Shown here: positions 44,745 through 54,190 of the stretch, piece after piece
Numbering within the stretch: the first letter of the stretch is position 1
Layout of the letters: each line of letters begins with the position of its first letter
Source of the DNA: Chersky-840 sp963848335
Lineage (GTDB): Bacteria > Actinomycetota > Acidimicrobiia > Acidimicrobiales > UBA8190
DNA: 64,000 nucleotides
Reading direction: 5' to 3'
Assembly (NCBI GenBank): GCA_963848335.1
Contig: CAWKDD010000002.1
Location: forward strand, 186,001 to 250,000
The notes under the pieces: model-generated
What the model was told of the DNA's origin: nothing
The model's database searches: none
What the model saw: only the letters and a program-made list of their open reading frames with translations
Position numbers and translations under genes: made by a program

Positions 44745-45794
44745 TCAGCGGAAGGCCCACCCCGCGGACTCGAAGACGGCGGCGATCCGGCCCGGCAGAT
44801 CGCTCAGGGCGAAGTGCCGGCGGGCGACGTCGTGGTTGTGCTCGAACAGCGACTCCTCCGGTGCGTCGAGGAAGGCGGCGACCGCGGCTGGGTCGTCGTG
44901 GGCGAACCAGCGGAAGCCGAACGCGGCGAGCTCGGCGGCCACGGGGTAGGGGCCGATGGCGAGGGGGCGCCGGTATACCGCCGACTCGATGGCCGGGTTG
45001 CCGAACCCCTCCCAGGTGGACCCGAGGACGACCAGGTCGCAGGCGGCGTAGGCGTCGGCCATGCGCCAGGGCGTCCCCAAGGCGGCGGGTCCGGTCACGA
45101 AGGGGGTTCGGGCCCGGGCCAGTAAGCGGTCCAATTCGGGACCGTAACCGTCCTCGGCCGGCCCGAGCAGCCAGAACGTGGCACCCAGGGACTCGGCGAG
45201 GGCGATGCCGCCGGCCACGTTCTTCCTCGGGATGGCCCGCGTGGGTTGGAGCACGAGCCGGTCGCCCGCTCCCATGCCCAGGGCGCCGCGGGTGCGGTCG
45301 CGTTCGCCGGGCGGGGCGTCCACGTCGAAGGCGTTGCGCACGACCGTGGCCGCGATCCCCACCCGGGCCAGCTCACGGCGGCTCCTCTCGTTCACGGTGA
45401 CATGCGCCCAGGCGGGATCGTCAGGAGGCGGCGGGTGCCCGGCGTACTGCTCTCGCTGCCAGGGGAGGTCGTGGTGGTGCAGCAGCGCACGACGGCCCCG
45501 GAGCGCTTCGGCCACCGCGACCGAGGCGCCTTCGTTGAGCGGCAACGAGCAGAGGTTCTCCACCACGACCAGGTCGGCGTCGTCGAGGGCGTCACGGACT
45601 TCGGCCGCAGCGGGCGGTTCGGGTGCGTCGATGGCCAATCCCCGGACCAGGCGGTCGACGGGCCCTTCCCCGGCCACGGTCTTCACGTCGAAGCCGAGAG
45701 ACCCGAGGGCACCGGCCCACTTGCGCGCCTCGACGGCCACCCCGTCGGAACCACCCAGGCGGAACGACACGATGGCGGCGGCGGGTCTGGCCAC
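44745..45794 (-). CDS. Glycosyltransferase (GT-B, family 1-like)
   Basis: 349 residues. An N-terminal acceptor domain with the glycine loop IVSFRLGGSDGVAVEARKW, LLHHHDLPWQ, and VTVNERSRREL; a C-terminal nucleotide-sugar domain with LQPTRAIPRKN and STWEGFGNPAIESAVYRRP, the E-x7-E type sugar-nucleotide motif. It transfers a hexose to an unknown acceptor. GTG 45794, 44 bp before the TetR gene on the same strand. Confidence 0.85.
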   Translation of the reverse strand: MARPAAAIVSFRLGGSDGVAVEARKWAGALGSLGFDVKTVAGEGPVDRLVRGLAIDAPEPPAAAEVRDALDDADLVVVENLCSLPLNEGASVAVAEALRGRRALLHHHDLPWQREQYAGHPPPPDDPAWAHVTVNERSRRELARVGIAATVVRNAFDVDAPPGERDRTRGALGMGAGDRLVLQPTRAIPRKNVAGGIALAESLGATFWLLGPAEDGYGPELDRLLARARTPFVTGPAALGTPWRMADAYAACDLVVLGSTWEGFGNPAIESAVYRRPLAIGPYPVAAELAAFGFRWFAHDDPAAVAAFLDAPEESLFEHNHDVARRHFALSDLPGRIAAVFESAGWAFR

Positions 45795-45875
45795 GGACCG
45801 GCCACGTTACCGTGCCGCCATGGCGCTGCGGATCGGGCTGGGCTTGGACGGGGGCCGGGCGCTACCGTCGCACGG

Positions 45876-46715
45876 GTGTCTCGACCTCTGACCGACGCCA
45901 GCGCCGGCGACGACGGGGTCTCGGGCACCCCCACGGTGTTGTACCTGGTCGAGGAGGGCGTGGCCCGGATCACCATCAACAGGCCGGAGCGTCGCAACGC
46001 CATGTCGTGGGACGTCATGCGGGGCCTGCGGCGAACGATCGCCGCCGCGGCCGAGGACTCCGAGGTCAAGGTGCTGGTCCTGGCCGGCGCGGGCGACGAG
46101 GCCTTCTGCGCCGGGGCCGACCTCGGGAAGATGACCGGCGCCGACGAACCCGAGGCGGGGATGCTCGCCGTCCACGAAGAACGCGGCGTCCTGGCCGAGG
46201 TGTTCGACTCGCTGTGGCGCCTGGGCAAGCCCACGGTGGCGCGCGTCCAGGGCTTCGCGCTGGCCGGCGGCTTCGGGCTGGCGCTGGCATGCGATCTGGT
46301 GGTGGCGTCCGACAGGGCGCGTTTCGGCGCCCCCGAGATCGACGTGGGCCTGTGGCCGTACATGATCACGGTCCCCCTGGTGCGCTCGATGCCGCCCAAG
46401 CAGGCGCTCGAGCTCATGCTCACCGGGCGCAGGGTCGACGCTGGCGAGGGCCAGCGCCTGGGTTTCGTGACCAGGGTCGTCCCCCCCGAGGAGCTCGACT
46501 CGGCCGTTTCCGAGCTGGCGAGGACCCTGGCGGCCAAGTCGCCCGCTGCGATGAAGCTGGGGCGCGACGCGTTCTACGCTGTTTGGGACATGGCGGCCCC
46601 CCAAGCGCTCGCCCACTTGCATGCCATGCTCTCGTTGACGGCCCAGACCGAGGACGCCGCCGAGGGCATCGGTGCCTTCCTCGAAAAGCGCGCGCCACGC
46701 TGGCAGGGACGCTGA
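45876..46715 (+). CDS. Enoyl-CoA hydratase/isomerase family protein
   Basis: 279 residues. Crotonase fold: ITINRPERRNAMSWDVM, oxyanion hole GDEAFCAGADLGKM, and FALAGGFGLALACDLVVASDRARFGAPEIDVGL with the catalytic Glu region. It hydrates 2-enoyl-CoA in beta-oxidation or a related step. GTG 45876; divergent from the glycosyltransferase at an 81-bp gap. Confidence 0.92.
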   Translation: MSRPLTDASAGDDGVSGTPTVLYLVEEGVARITINRPERRNAMSWDVMRGLRRTIAAAAEDSEVKVLVLAGAGDEAFCAGADLGKMTGADEPEAGMLAVHEERGVLAEVFDSLWRLGKPTVARVQGFALAGGFGLALACDLVVASDRARFGAPEIDVGLWPYMITVPLVRSMPPKQALELMLTGRRVDAGEGQRLGFVTRVVPPEELDSAVSELARTLAAKSPAAMKLGRDAFYAVWDMAAPQALAHLHAMLSLTAQTEDAAEGIGAFLEKRAPRWQGR

Positions 46716-46747
46716 GACCGTGCGGAACCGAAGAAGAGAGCCGAGAG

Positions 46748-47719
46748 ATGCGTAAGCGGGCACTGATCACCGGCATCACGGGGCAGGACGGGTCGTACCT
46801 CGCCGAGCTCCTGCTCGACGAGGGCTACGAGGTCATCGGCATGGTGCGGCGGTCGTCGACCCTGAACTTCGAGCGCATCGCCCATATCCAGGACCAGGTC
46901 TCTCTCGTGGCCGGCGACCTCCTCGACGAGATCTCGCTCATCGGGATCCTGCGCGAGTACCGCCCGGCCGAGGTGTACAACCTGGCCGCCCAGTCCTTCG
47001 TCCAGACCTCGTGGACCCAGCCCGTGCTGACGGGCGAGACCACCGCCCTGGGCGTGACGCGCGTGCTCGACGCCATCCGGATCGCAGATCCCGAGATCCG
47101 CTTCTACCAGGCGTCGTCGTCGGAGATGTTCGGCAAGGTGCAGGAGGTCCCCCAGACCGAGACCACGCCGTTCTACCCGCGAAGCCCCTACGGGGTCGCC
47201 AAGGTGTACGGCCACTGGATCACCGTCAATTACCGGGAGAGCTACGGCCTGCATGCGTCGTCGGGCATGTTGTTCAACCACGAGAGCCCCCGCAGGGGTC
47301 TCGAGTTCGTGACCCGCAAGGTCAGCCACGGTGTGGCCCGCATCGCGCGCGGCATGGAGGACAAGCTCTTTCTAGGGAACCTCGACGCCCATCGCGACTG
47401 GGGCTTTGCCGGCGACTACGTGCGGGCCATGTGGTTGATGCTGCAACGCGACCAGCCCGACGACTTCGTCGTGGCCACCGGCGAGACCCATTCGGTGCGC
47501 GAGCTGTGCGAGATCGCCTTCGCCCACGTCGACCTCGACTGGAACGAGCACGTCGTCGTCGACGACAAGTTCCTCCGTCCGGCCGAGGTCGACCTCCTCG
47601 TCGGCGACGCCACCAAGGCGAAGAACGAGCTCAAGTGGGAGAAGACCGTCACCTTCGCCGATCTCGTGGCCATGATGGTGGACGCCGACCTGGAGCTTCT
47701 CCGTGTGCAGAGTCGCTGA
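46748..47719 (+). CDS. gmd: GDP-mannose 4,6-dehydratase
   Basis: 323 residues. Extended SDR with NADP motif GITGQDGSYLAELLL, AAQSFVQTSW, catalytic Ser/Glu in YQASSSEMFG and Tyr in RSPYGVAKVYGHW, NHESPRRG and LDAHRDWGFAGDYV. Converts GDP-D-mannose to GDP-4-keto-6-deoxymannose, the first step towards GDP-fucose or GDP-rhamnose. GAGAG precedes the ATG by a few bases; 32 bp after the crotonase gene. Confidence 0.95.
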   Translation: MRKRALITGITGQDGSYLAELLLDEGYEVIGMVRRSSTLNFERIAHIQDQVSLVAGDLLDEISLIGILREYRPAEVYNLAAQSFVQTSWTQPVLTGETTALGVTRVLDAIRIADPEIRFYQASSSEMFGKVQEVPQTETTPFYPRSPYGVAKVYGHWITVNYRESYGLHASSGMLFNHESPRRGLEFVTRKVSHGVARIARGMEDKLFLGNLDAHRDWGFAGDYVRAMWLMLQRDQPDDFVVATGETHSVRELCEIAFAHVDLDWNEHVVVDDKFLRPAEVDLLVGDATKAKNELKWEKTVTFADLVAMMVDADLELLRVQSR

Positions 47720-47746
47720 GCCCGGGGCCACGGACCCGGGATCGGG

Positions 47747-48529
47747 GTGACGATGTCGGCGGCACTCACCGCCCACGCCACCATCTCCGCCGACCCTCTC
47801 GGAGTCCTGGTGGCGTTCGGGGCAGGCATGTTGTCGTTTCTCTCCCCGTGCGTCTTGCCCCTCGTGCCGGGCTACGTGTCGATGGTCTCGGGTCTCTCGG
47901 CCTCCGAGCTCGAATCGGGGGCGCGGCGCGACCTGGCACCGCTGTTGCGGGGGGTGCTCGGCTTCGTGGCCGGTTTCACGCTCGTGTTCACCGCGCTCGG
48001 TGCTGCCGCGTCGGGACTCGGCCATCTTCTCCTGGACCACCAACGTGGTCTCGATGTCGCCGCCGGGGTGCTCGTCGTCGTCTTCGGGGTGTGGATGGCG
48101 GGGATCGGGACGCCGCGTCGGCTCCTGCGCGAGCGTCGCTTCCACCCCTTGGCGTCGCGGCTCGGCGTGTGGGCACCGCCCGTCCTCGGGATGGCGTTCG
48201 CCTTCGGATGGACGCCGTGCGTGGGGCCCGTCCTCGGCGGCGTCCTGGGCCTGGCCGCAGCCCGGGCCACCCTCGCCTCGGGGGTGGCACTGCTCGTGGC
48301 CTACTCGCTCGGTCTCGGGGTGCCTTTCCTCGCCACCGGACTTGCCTTCGGCAGGCTCACCTCGCTCTTCGCCCGTGTCCGGCGGCGCATGTTCTTCGTC
48401 AACGCGGTGTCGGGTGTCGCCCTGGTGGCGTTCGGGGTCCTGCTCCTCACCGACAACCTCCACTGGTTGTCCTCGGTGAGCGCGGACGTGCTCAGGTCGG
48501 TGGGCCTCGGTCGGTTGACCGTGAGCTGA
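47747..48529 (+). CDS. ccdA: CcdA-type thiol-disulfide membrane protein
   Basis: 260 residues, six helices. The two redox cysteines lie in LSFLSPCVLPLVPGY and FGWTPCVGPVLG, the CcdA/DsbD-beta pattern. It moves reducing equivalents from cytoplasmic thioredoxin to the outside face, keeping apocytochrome c thiols and CcmG/CcmH-like proteins reduced. GTG 47747; it heads the cytochrome c operon, 113 bp before ccmA. Confidence 0.93.
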   Translation: MTMSAALTAHATISADPLGVLVAFGAGMLSFLSPCVLPLVPGYVSMVSGLSASELESGARRDLAPLLRGVLGFVAGFTLVFTALGAAASGLGHLLLDHQRGLDVAAGVLVVVFGVWMAGIGTPRRLLRERRFHPLASRLGVWAPPVLGMAFAFGWTPCVGPVLGGVLGLAAARATLASGVALLVAYSLGLGVPFLATGLAFGRLTSLFARVRRRMFFVNAVSGVALVAFGVLLLTDNLHWLSSVSADVLRSVGLGRLTVS

Positions 48530-48642
48530 GCACCGGGAGCCGGTCCCCGGGGCGCCGGGGCCCGAGCGGGTGCCTGTCGGGGGTCGGGGGACGGCCCGCT
48601 TGGAACCGGGGAGGGGGTCCCCCGTAGCATGGGCCGCAGGCC

Positions 48643-49362
48643 ATGGCCACCGCAGTCCTCCTCCGTACCGCCGTGTGCGTCACCGGGCGGTTTCCGGCCC
48701 TGGCCGGCGTCGATCTCGCCGTCGCCCAGGGTGAAGTGGTCGTCCTCGAAGGGCCCAACGGGGCCGGCAAGACGAGCGTGCTCCGGGTGTGCGCCGGTCT
48801 GCTCCCCCTCTCGGGTGGCCAGGGCACGGTGCTCGGATGCGACCTGCGGCGCGACGCTACGGCGTTGCGTCGTCGTGTGGGGATGCTCGGGCATGCCGCC
48901 GCCCTCTACGACGACCTGACCGTGTTCGAGAACGTCCGGTTCGCGGTGCGCGCCGCCGGTGCCGGCCTGTCGCAGCTCGACCCCGTGCTCGATCGCCTGG
49001 ACCTCGGTGGCCGGGTCCGTCGCACGCCGGTGGGTCGTCTGTCCGCGGGCCAACGTCGACGCGTGGCGCTGGCCGTCCTCGTCACCCGGCGTCCCGAGCT
49101 GTGGCTCCTCGACGAGCCCCACGCCGGGCTCGACGCCGGCGCCAGGGCGGTGCTGGGCGAGATCGTCGCCGAAGCCGTGGCCGGCGGGGCCACCGTGCTC
49201 CTGGCTTCGCACGAGCCCGAGGAGTCGTGGCCTCTGGCCGACCGGGTCGTGTCCCTGGTGGGGGGGCGCGTCGTCGGGGAGCGAGACGTGCGTGGCGCCA
49301 GGTGCCGGCCTGCCGGCTCCGAGCAGCTCAGCGCGGTTCCCGGAGGCGCCCATGTGGCGTGA
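48643..49362 (+). CDS. ccmA: Heme-exporter ATP-binding protein CcmA
   Basis: 239 residues. Walker A GPNGAGKTS, signature RLSAGQRRRVALAVL, Walker B LWLLDEPHAGLD. The next gene is ccmB-like, which with the System I order identifies it as CcmA; ATP use releases holo-CcmE from CcmC/D. The first ATG in a 113-bp gap with no clear ribosome site gives the start at 48643. Confidence 0.9.
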   Translation: MATAVLLRTAVCVTGRFPALAGVDLAVAQGEVVVLEGPNGAGKTSVLRVCAGLLPLSGGQGTVLGCDLRRDATALRRRVGMLGHAAALYDDLTVFENVRFAVRAAGAGLSQLDPVLDRLDLGGRVRRTPVGRLSAGQRRRVALAVLVTRRPELWLLDEPHAGLDAGARAVLGEIVAEAVAGGATVLLASHEPEESWPLADRVVSLVGGRVVGERDVRGARCRPAGSEQLSAVPGGAHVA

Positions 49363-50038
49363 CACCGTCTTGGTGGCGGGAAAGGACCTACGCATCGAGC
49401 TTCGCTCGCGGGTCGTGTTGCACCAGGTGATTCCCGTCGCCGTCCTCGTCCTCGTCCTCTTCGCGTTCGCGCTCGGCCCCGATCGTGCCCCCATGGCCCA
49501 GGCCGCGCCGGGGCTGTTCTGGGTGGCCGTGCTCTTTGCCAGCGTCCTCGCCGTGCAGCGGAGCTTCGCCGTCGAGGCTTCCGACGGGGCGCGCGACGGC
49601 CTGCGGCTGTCGGGGCTGGACCCTGCCGGTGTGTTCCTGGGAAAGACGGCGGCGGTAGCGGTGCAACTGGTGGTCCTCGAGGTGGTGCTCACCGCGGGAG
49701 TGGTGGTGCTCTACGGCTCGCACGTCCGTTCCTACGGGTCGGTCGTCGTGGCCGGACTGGCCGGGACCGCCGGCCTGGCCGCGGCGGGGACCCTCTACGG
49801 CGCACTCGCCGCCGGACTGCGGGTGCGCGAGACGTTGCTGCCGTTCCTGTTCCTCCCCGTGGCCGCCCCGGTGTTGCTGGCCGGGACCCGGGCGTGGCAG
49901 GTCGCGCTGGGGACCTCGGGCCGTGCCGGCGTCGTGGGCGACGCCGGAGACCCGTGGATCCGCCTCCTCCTCGTGTTCGCGGCGGTGTACCTCGCGCTCG
50001 GGGTCGTCATCTTCGGGCCCCTCCAGGAGGCTTCGTGA
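49352..50038 (+). CDS. ccmB: Heme-exporter membrane protein CcmB
   Basis: 228 residues, six helices. The family text VAGKDLRIELRSRVVL, FWVAVLFASVLAVQRSFAVEASDGARDGLRLSGL and PVAAPVLLAGTRAW is diagnostic. Overlaps ccmA by 11 bases; CGGAGG lies just before ATG 49352. Works with CcmA as the ABC unit of System I. Confidence 0.93.
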   Translation: MWRDTVLVAGKDLRIELRSRVVLHQVIPVAVLVLVLFAFALGPDRAPMAQAAPGLFWVAVLFASVLAVQRSFAVEASDGARDGLRLSGLDPAGVFLGKTAAVAVQLVVLEVVLTAGVVVLYGSHVRSYGSVVVAGLAGTAGLAAAGTLYGALAAGLRVRETLLPFLFLPVAAPVLLAGTRAWQVALGTSGRAGVVGDAGDPWIRLLLVFAAVYLALGVVIFGPLQEAS

Positions 50039-50844
50039 ACACGACCGACCCCAAGGTGGCACCCTGGAGCCCGACTGCGACCTGGGTCGTGCGCGCTCTG
50101 GGGATCGCGGCTGGCGCCGCGGTGGCGGGGACGGTGTGGCTCGGGCTGTGGGTGACTCCTCCCGATCAGGTGCAGCACAACCTGGTCCGCCTGGTCTACG
50201 TCCACCCGCCCATCGCCTGGGTGGCGCTCTACCTCGCGTTCGGAGTGGCGGCGGCGTCGAGCGTGCTGTGGCTGTGGCCCCGGACGCGGAGCCGGTTCTG
50301 GGACCGCCTGGCGGTGTCCGCCGTCGAGGTGGGCACCGTCTTCACCGCGCTCACCTTGATCACGGGCTCCATCTGGGGACGGCCGACGTGGGGGGTGTGG
50401 TGGGCATGGGACGCCCGCCTCACCTCCACGGCGTTGCTGTTGGTGCTGCTCCTCGGGTACCTGGCGGTTCGCCGGGTTCCGGCCGACCCCGACTCGCGGG
50501 CGCGCCGCAGCGCCGTGGTGGCGCTTGTCGCCGCCGTGGACGTCCCGATCGTGCACTTCTCGGTGGACTGGTGGCACACGCTGCACCAGGGGGCCACGGT
50601 GCTCAACGCCAACCTCTCGCCCACCATCCACGGCTCCATGGCCTGGACGCTGCTGCTCGGTTTCGTGGCCTTCACCTTGCTCTTCGCCTGGATGCTCGCC
50701 ATCCGGTACCGGATCGAGGTGCTGTCGGAGCACCTCCAGGACTCCGAGCTCGACGTGGCCTTGCACGAGCGGTGGGCGGAAGGTACAGGACCGGTCACCG
50801 CCGAGCCCGGCGCAGCGCTGGCGTCGACCGGGCGCCAGGCATGA
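50035..50844 (+). CDS. ccmC: Heme handling protein CcmC
   Basis: 269 residues, six helices. The tryptophan-rich WGVWWAWDARLTST motif and flanking His residues (VHPPIAW and VHFSVDWWHTLHQG) bind heme and deliver it to CcmE. GTG 50035 has AGGAGG upstream and overlaps the ccmB stop. The C-terminal 40 residues extend past the usual core. Confidence 0.95.
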   Translation: MNTTDPKVAPWSPTATWVVRALGIAAGAAVAGTVWLGLWVTPPDQVQHNLVRLVYVHPPIAWVALYLAFGVAAASSVLWLWPRTRSRFWDRLAVSAVEVGTVFTALTLITGSIWGRPTWGVWWAWDARLTSTALLLVLLLGYLAVRRVPADPDSRARRSAVVALVAAVDVPIVHFSVDWWHTLHQGATVLNANLSPTIHGSMAWTLLLGFVAFTLLFAWMLAIRYRIEVLSEHLQDSELDVALHERWAEGTGPVTAEPGAALASTGRQA

Positions 50845-50854
50845 GACGCGCCCC

Positions 50855-50983
50855 ATGAGCTACATCGATGCCGGCTACGCCATCGCCCTCGGCGTGCTCG
50901 CCGCCTACGCCGTCATCCTGTGGCGCCGCCGCCAGCGCCTCGAGCGCGCCGCGGCGCGCCCCCGGGGCCACTCCGCACCATGA
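50855..50983 (+). CDS. ccmD: CcmD-like small membrane protein
   Basis: 42 residues: one hydrophobic helix (YIDAGYAIALGVLAAYAVILW) then RRRQRLERAAARPRG. The size, single helix, Arg-rich C-terminus and place between ccmC and ccmE match CcmD, which holds CcmC and CcmE together. Its stop overlaps the ccmE ATG (ATGA). Confidence 0.8.
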   Translation: MSYIDAGYAIALGVLAAYAVILWRRRQRLERAAARPRGHSAP

Positions 50984-51504
50984 GCGAGCCGACCGTCCTC
51001 GCCACCCCGACCGTGCCGTCCGGTGCCGGCGGCCCCGAGGTGCCCCCGGCACCGGGGAGTGCACCGGCTGGCGGCGGACCGGGACGACGCCGCACACGCT
51101 GGCGGCTGTGGGTGGTCGGTGCGGTGCTCGTCGGCGCCTTCGCCTTCCTCCTCGTCGAGGGCCTCGGGAGCTCGCTCAACTACTTCGAGACGGTCGACCA
51201 GGCCCTCGCCCACAAGGCGACGCTCGGGACCCAGACGTTCCGGCTGGAGGGAATCGTCGTCCCCGGCACGGTACACCGCATCCCCGGGGGCGTGGCCTTC
51301 GTGGCGTCGGGCACCGTGGACAAGGTGGACGTGATCAACCACGGCAACCCGCCCCAGCTCTTCCAGCCCGACATCCCGGTCGTCGTGGTTGGCCACTTCT
51401 CGGGGAGCTCGTTCGTCTCGGACCAGCTCATCGTCGACCACACCGCCCAGTACGTCCAGGAGCACCCCAACCGAGTCAGGGCCCCCAACGGGACCACCCG
51501 GTGA
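50980..51504 (+). CDS. ccmE: Cytochrome c maturation heme chaperone CcmE
   Basis: 174 residues. One N-terminal helix (about 40-60, after a Pro/Gly-rich stretch of 35), then an OB-fold domain. Near the C-terminus the sequence VDHTAQYVQEHPN contains the H-x-x-x-Y heme-attachment pattern of CcmE (His that forms the covalent heme link, with Tyr). Holo-CcmE carries heme to CcmF. Confidence 0.9.
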   Translation: MSEPTVLATPTVPSGAGGPEVPPAPGSAPAGGGPGRRRTRWRLWVVGAVLVGAFAFLLVEGLGSSLNYFETVDQALAHKATLGTQTFRLEGIVVPGTVHRIPGGVAFVASGTVDKVDVINHGNPPQLFQPDIPVVVVGHFSGSSFVSDQLIVDHTAQYVQEHPNRVRAPNGTTR

Positions 51505-53606
51505 ACGCCGCCCTCGGGCACAGCGGAGTCCTGCTCGGCCTGGTGGCATCGATCGCCGGGGTGGTGGTCCTCGCCTACGGCCTGGCTCGTAAGCCTTCCG
51601 CCCTGGCCCGCGCCGGGCGCGTGTACTCCGGGCTCGTGCTCCTGGGAGCGGTCGTCGCCACCGTGGCGATGGAACGGGCGCTGATCACCCACGACTTCTC
51701 GCTCGCCTTCGTGGCCGCCAACAACAGCCGGTCCACTCCGCTGCTCTACACCATCACCGGCATGTGGTCCGCGCTGGCCGGGTCGATCCTGCTGTGGGGG
51801 CTCATCCTGGCCGCCTACATCGTGGCGATGGTGTGGCGTTTCCGGCGCCAGGCCGCCGATCCCCTGGTGGCGTGGGCCACGCTCGTGACCCTGGCGGTGG
51901 CCGCGTTCTTCTTCGGGCTCATGGCGGGACCTGCCGATCCCTTCGCCACCGTGAGCGGGCCCGTTCCCGCCAACGGGCTGGGGCCCAACGTGCTGTTGCA
52001 GGACAACCCGCTCGTCGCCTTCCACCCCCCACTGCTCTATCTGGGCTTCGTCGGGTTCACCATCCCCTTCGCCTTCGCCGTCGCCTCCCTCGTCACCGGG
52101 CGGATCGGCGAGGGATGGCAGGTCGCCACCCGGCGCTGGACCCTCTTCGCCTGGGGGTTCCTCACCGTCGGGATCGTGCTCGGTGCGTGGTGGTCGTACC
52201 AGGTGCTCGGGTGGGGCGGCTTCTGGGCGTGGGACCCGGTCGAGAACGCCTCCTTCCTGCCGTGGCTGTGTGCCACCGCCTATCTCCATTCGGTGATGGT
52301 GCAGGAGCGTCGGGGTCTGCTCCGGGTGTGGAACCTGTCGCTGGTCATCGCCACCTTCTGTCTCACCATCCTGGGCACGTTCCTCACCCGGTCCGGGGTG
52401 ATCACGTCCGTGCACGCCTTCTCCGACTCCGACATCGGCCCTCTGTTGCTGGGCTTCTTCGGGGTCGTGCTGCTGACCGGGGTGGGCCTGATCGCCTGGC
52501 GTGGGGACCGCCTGCGATCGCCGGGCGGGATCGACTCCGCCCTCAGTCGGGAGGGCGCCTTCCTGGTCAACAACCTCCTGTTCGTGGTCTTCGCCTTCGT
52601 GGTGCTGCTCGGGACGGTGTTCCCCCTGCTCTACGAGGCGTTCCGGGGCCAACAGGTCACGGTGGGCGCGCCCTACTTCAACGTGATGACCCTGCCCATC
52701 GGCCTCGCCCTCCTCTTCCTCATGGCCATCGGGCCGGCCCTGCCCTGGCGCAAGACGACCGCCGGCACGCTGCGCGACCGCCTGACCATCCCGGCCTGGG
52801 TGGGGGCACTGGTCATCGTGGGGTGCGTGGCCGGTGGGGTACGGGGGCTGGCCCCGTTGGGCGCCTTCGGCCTGGGTGGGTTCGCGGCAGCCGCCAACGC
52901 CCGCCAGCTCGTGCTCTCGGCCCGGGGCGCCCGCCGCAGCGGCGCAGGAGCGTGGCGCGGACTCGTCGGACGCGCCAACGGGGGCATGGTCGTGCACCTC
53001 GGGGTGGTGGTGATCGCCGTCGCCCTGGCGGCCGCGACCTCCTTCGGTCACCGCGGCGAGGTGACGCTGCGGCCCGGCCAGGCCGCCACGAGCGACGGTC
53101 ACCGCATCGAGTTCGTCGGTCTGGTGCACATCAGCACACCCGCCCGGACGGCCACCGAGGCGCTCGTGAGAGTCGACGGACACGGGCCGCTGCGGCCGGC
53201 GGTGAGCCAGTTCGGGGCCAACACCGAGGCGGTCGGGACGCCGGCCATCGACTCGAGCTTTGAGGACGACGTGTACCTGACGGTGGACGCGCTGCCGGCC
53301 GAAACGGGCGGGCCCGTCACCATCGGCGTCACGGTCCAGCCCCTCGTGGCCTGGTTGTGGGGGGGTGGGGTCCTGCTCGTGCTGGGCTCGCTGCTGGCCG
53401 CCGTCCCCGGCCGGCGCCGGCGTCGTCCCACCGACCCGGTCTCGGCCCCGGTTCCCGGGGGGCGGGCGGGCGACGACGGCGACGGGTCGGGCGACGCCGG
53501 GCGCCCTCCGGCGGTCGTGGTGGACCGGGGCCGGCGCGCCGAAGGGCCGGGCCCGCGGGGGACGGGGGAGCCCGCCCCCGAGCCCGTCCCGGCCGGTTCG
53601 CCGTGA
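51501..53606 (+). CDS. ccmF: Cytochrome c heme lyase CcmF
   Basis: 701 residues, about 15 helices. The WWD motif GWGGFWAWDPVENASFLPWL, LFLTRSGV-like FLTRSGVITSVHAF and paired His are in place; the protein transfers heme to apocytochrome. The C-terminal 85 residues after the last helix are a hydrophilic Pro/Gly/Asp/Arg-rich tail not usual for the family. GTG 51501 overlaps ccmE. Confidence 0.95.
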   Translation: MNAALGHSGVLLGLVASIAGVVVLAYGLARKPSALARAGRVYSGLVLLGAVVATVAMERALITHDFSLAFVAANNSRSTPLLYTITGMWSALAGSILLWGLILAAYIVAMVWRFRRQAADPLVAWATLVTLAVAAFFFGLMAGPADPFATVSGPVPANGLGPNVLLQDNPLVAFHPPLLYLGFVGFTIPFAFAVASLVTGRIGEGWQVATRRWTLFAWGFLTVGIVLGAWWSYQVLGWGGFWAWDPVENASFLPWLCATAYLHSVMVQERRGLLRVWNLSLVIATFCLTILGTFLTRSGVITSVHAFSDSDIGPLLLGFFGVVLLTGVGLIAWRGDRLRSPGGIDSALSREGAFLVNNLLFVVFAFVVLLGTVFPLLYEAFRGQQVTVGAPYFNVMTLPIGLALLFLMAIGPALPWRKTTAGTLRDRLTIPAWVGALVIVGCVAGGVRGLAPLGAFGLGGFAAAANARQLVLSARGARRSGAGAWRGLVGRANGGMVVHLGVVVIAVALAAATSFGHRGEVTLRPGQAATSDGHRIEFVGLVHISTPARTATEALVRVDGHGPLRPAVSQFGANTEAVGTPAIDSSFEDDVYLTVDALPAETGGPVTIGVTVQPLVAWLWGGGVLLVLGSLLAAVPGRRRRRPTDPVSAPVPGGRAGDDGDGSGDAGRPPAVVVDRGRRAEGPGPRGTGEPAPEPVPAGSP

Positions 53607-54184
53607 CCCAGACCGGCGACGCTCCGGCGAGCCCCGAGCTCCGTCGCCGCCACACCGCCCGATGGGTGGCGGGGGCGGTGCTGGTGGTGGGTGCGGTCCT
53701 CGTGGCGCTGCTGGCCACGAGCCCCCCCGAGACCGCCACCGAGGTCGACACGCCCCTCGTCGGTCAGCTCGCCCCGGGGATCCAAGGTGCCACCCTCGCC
53801 GGGGGCTCCTTCGACTTGTCGGCGTTGCGGGGTCGGTGGGTCGTCGTGAATTTCTTCGCCAGCTGGTGCTCGCCGTGCCAACAGGAACAGCCCGATCTCG
53901 TGGCCTTCGCCTACGCGCACCGGTCGCCCGCCGACGCCGCCCTCGTCGGCGTGGTGTTCGACGATGCTGCCTCGTCGGCGCACAGCTTCATGCAGTCCAC
54001 GGGGGCGTCGTGGCCGGTGGTGATCGATCCCGACGGCCAGATCGCCTTGAACTACGGCGTGCGCGGTCCTCCCGAGACGTTCATCGTGTCGCCCCGCGGC
54101 ACCGTCGTGGTGCACCTGGACGGGCCCGTCACCGAGGCCTCGCTCGACCACTGGCTGGCACTGGCCAAGCAGGGCGGATCGTGA
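53603..54184 (+). CDS. ccmG: TlpA/CcmG-like membrane-anchored thioredoxin
   Basis: 193 residues. One N-terminal helix (about 20-42), then a thioredoxin fold with active site FFASWCSPCQQEQPDL and cis-Pro in GVRGPPETFIV. It reduces the CxxCH thiols of apocytochrome c. GTG 53603 overlaps the ccmF stop. Confidence 0.92.
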   Translation: MTQTGDAPASPELRRRHTARWVAGAVLVVGAVLVALLATSPPETATEVDTPLVGQLAPGIQGATLAGGSFDLSALRGRWVVVNFFASWCSPCQQEQPDLVAFAYAHRSPADAALVGVVFDDAASSAHSFMQSTGASWPVVIDPDGQIALNYGVRGPPETFIVSPRGTVVVHLDGPVTEASLDHWLALAKQGGS

Positions 54185-54190
54185 GCGTCG

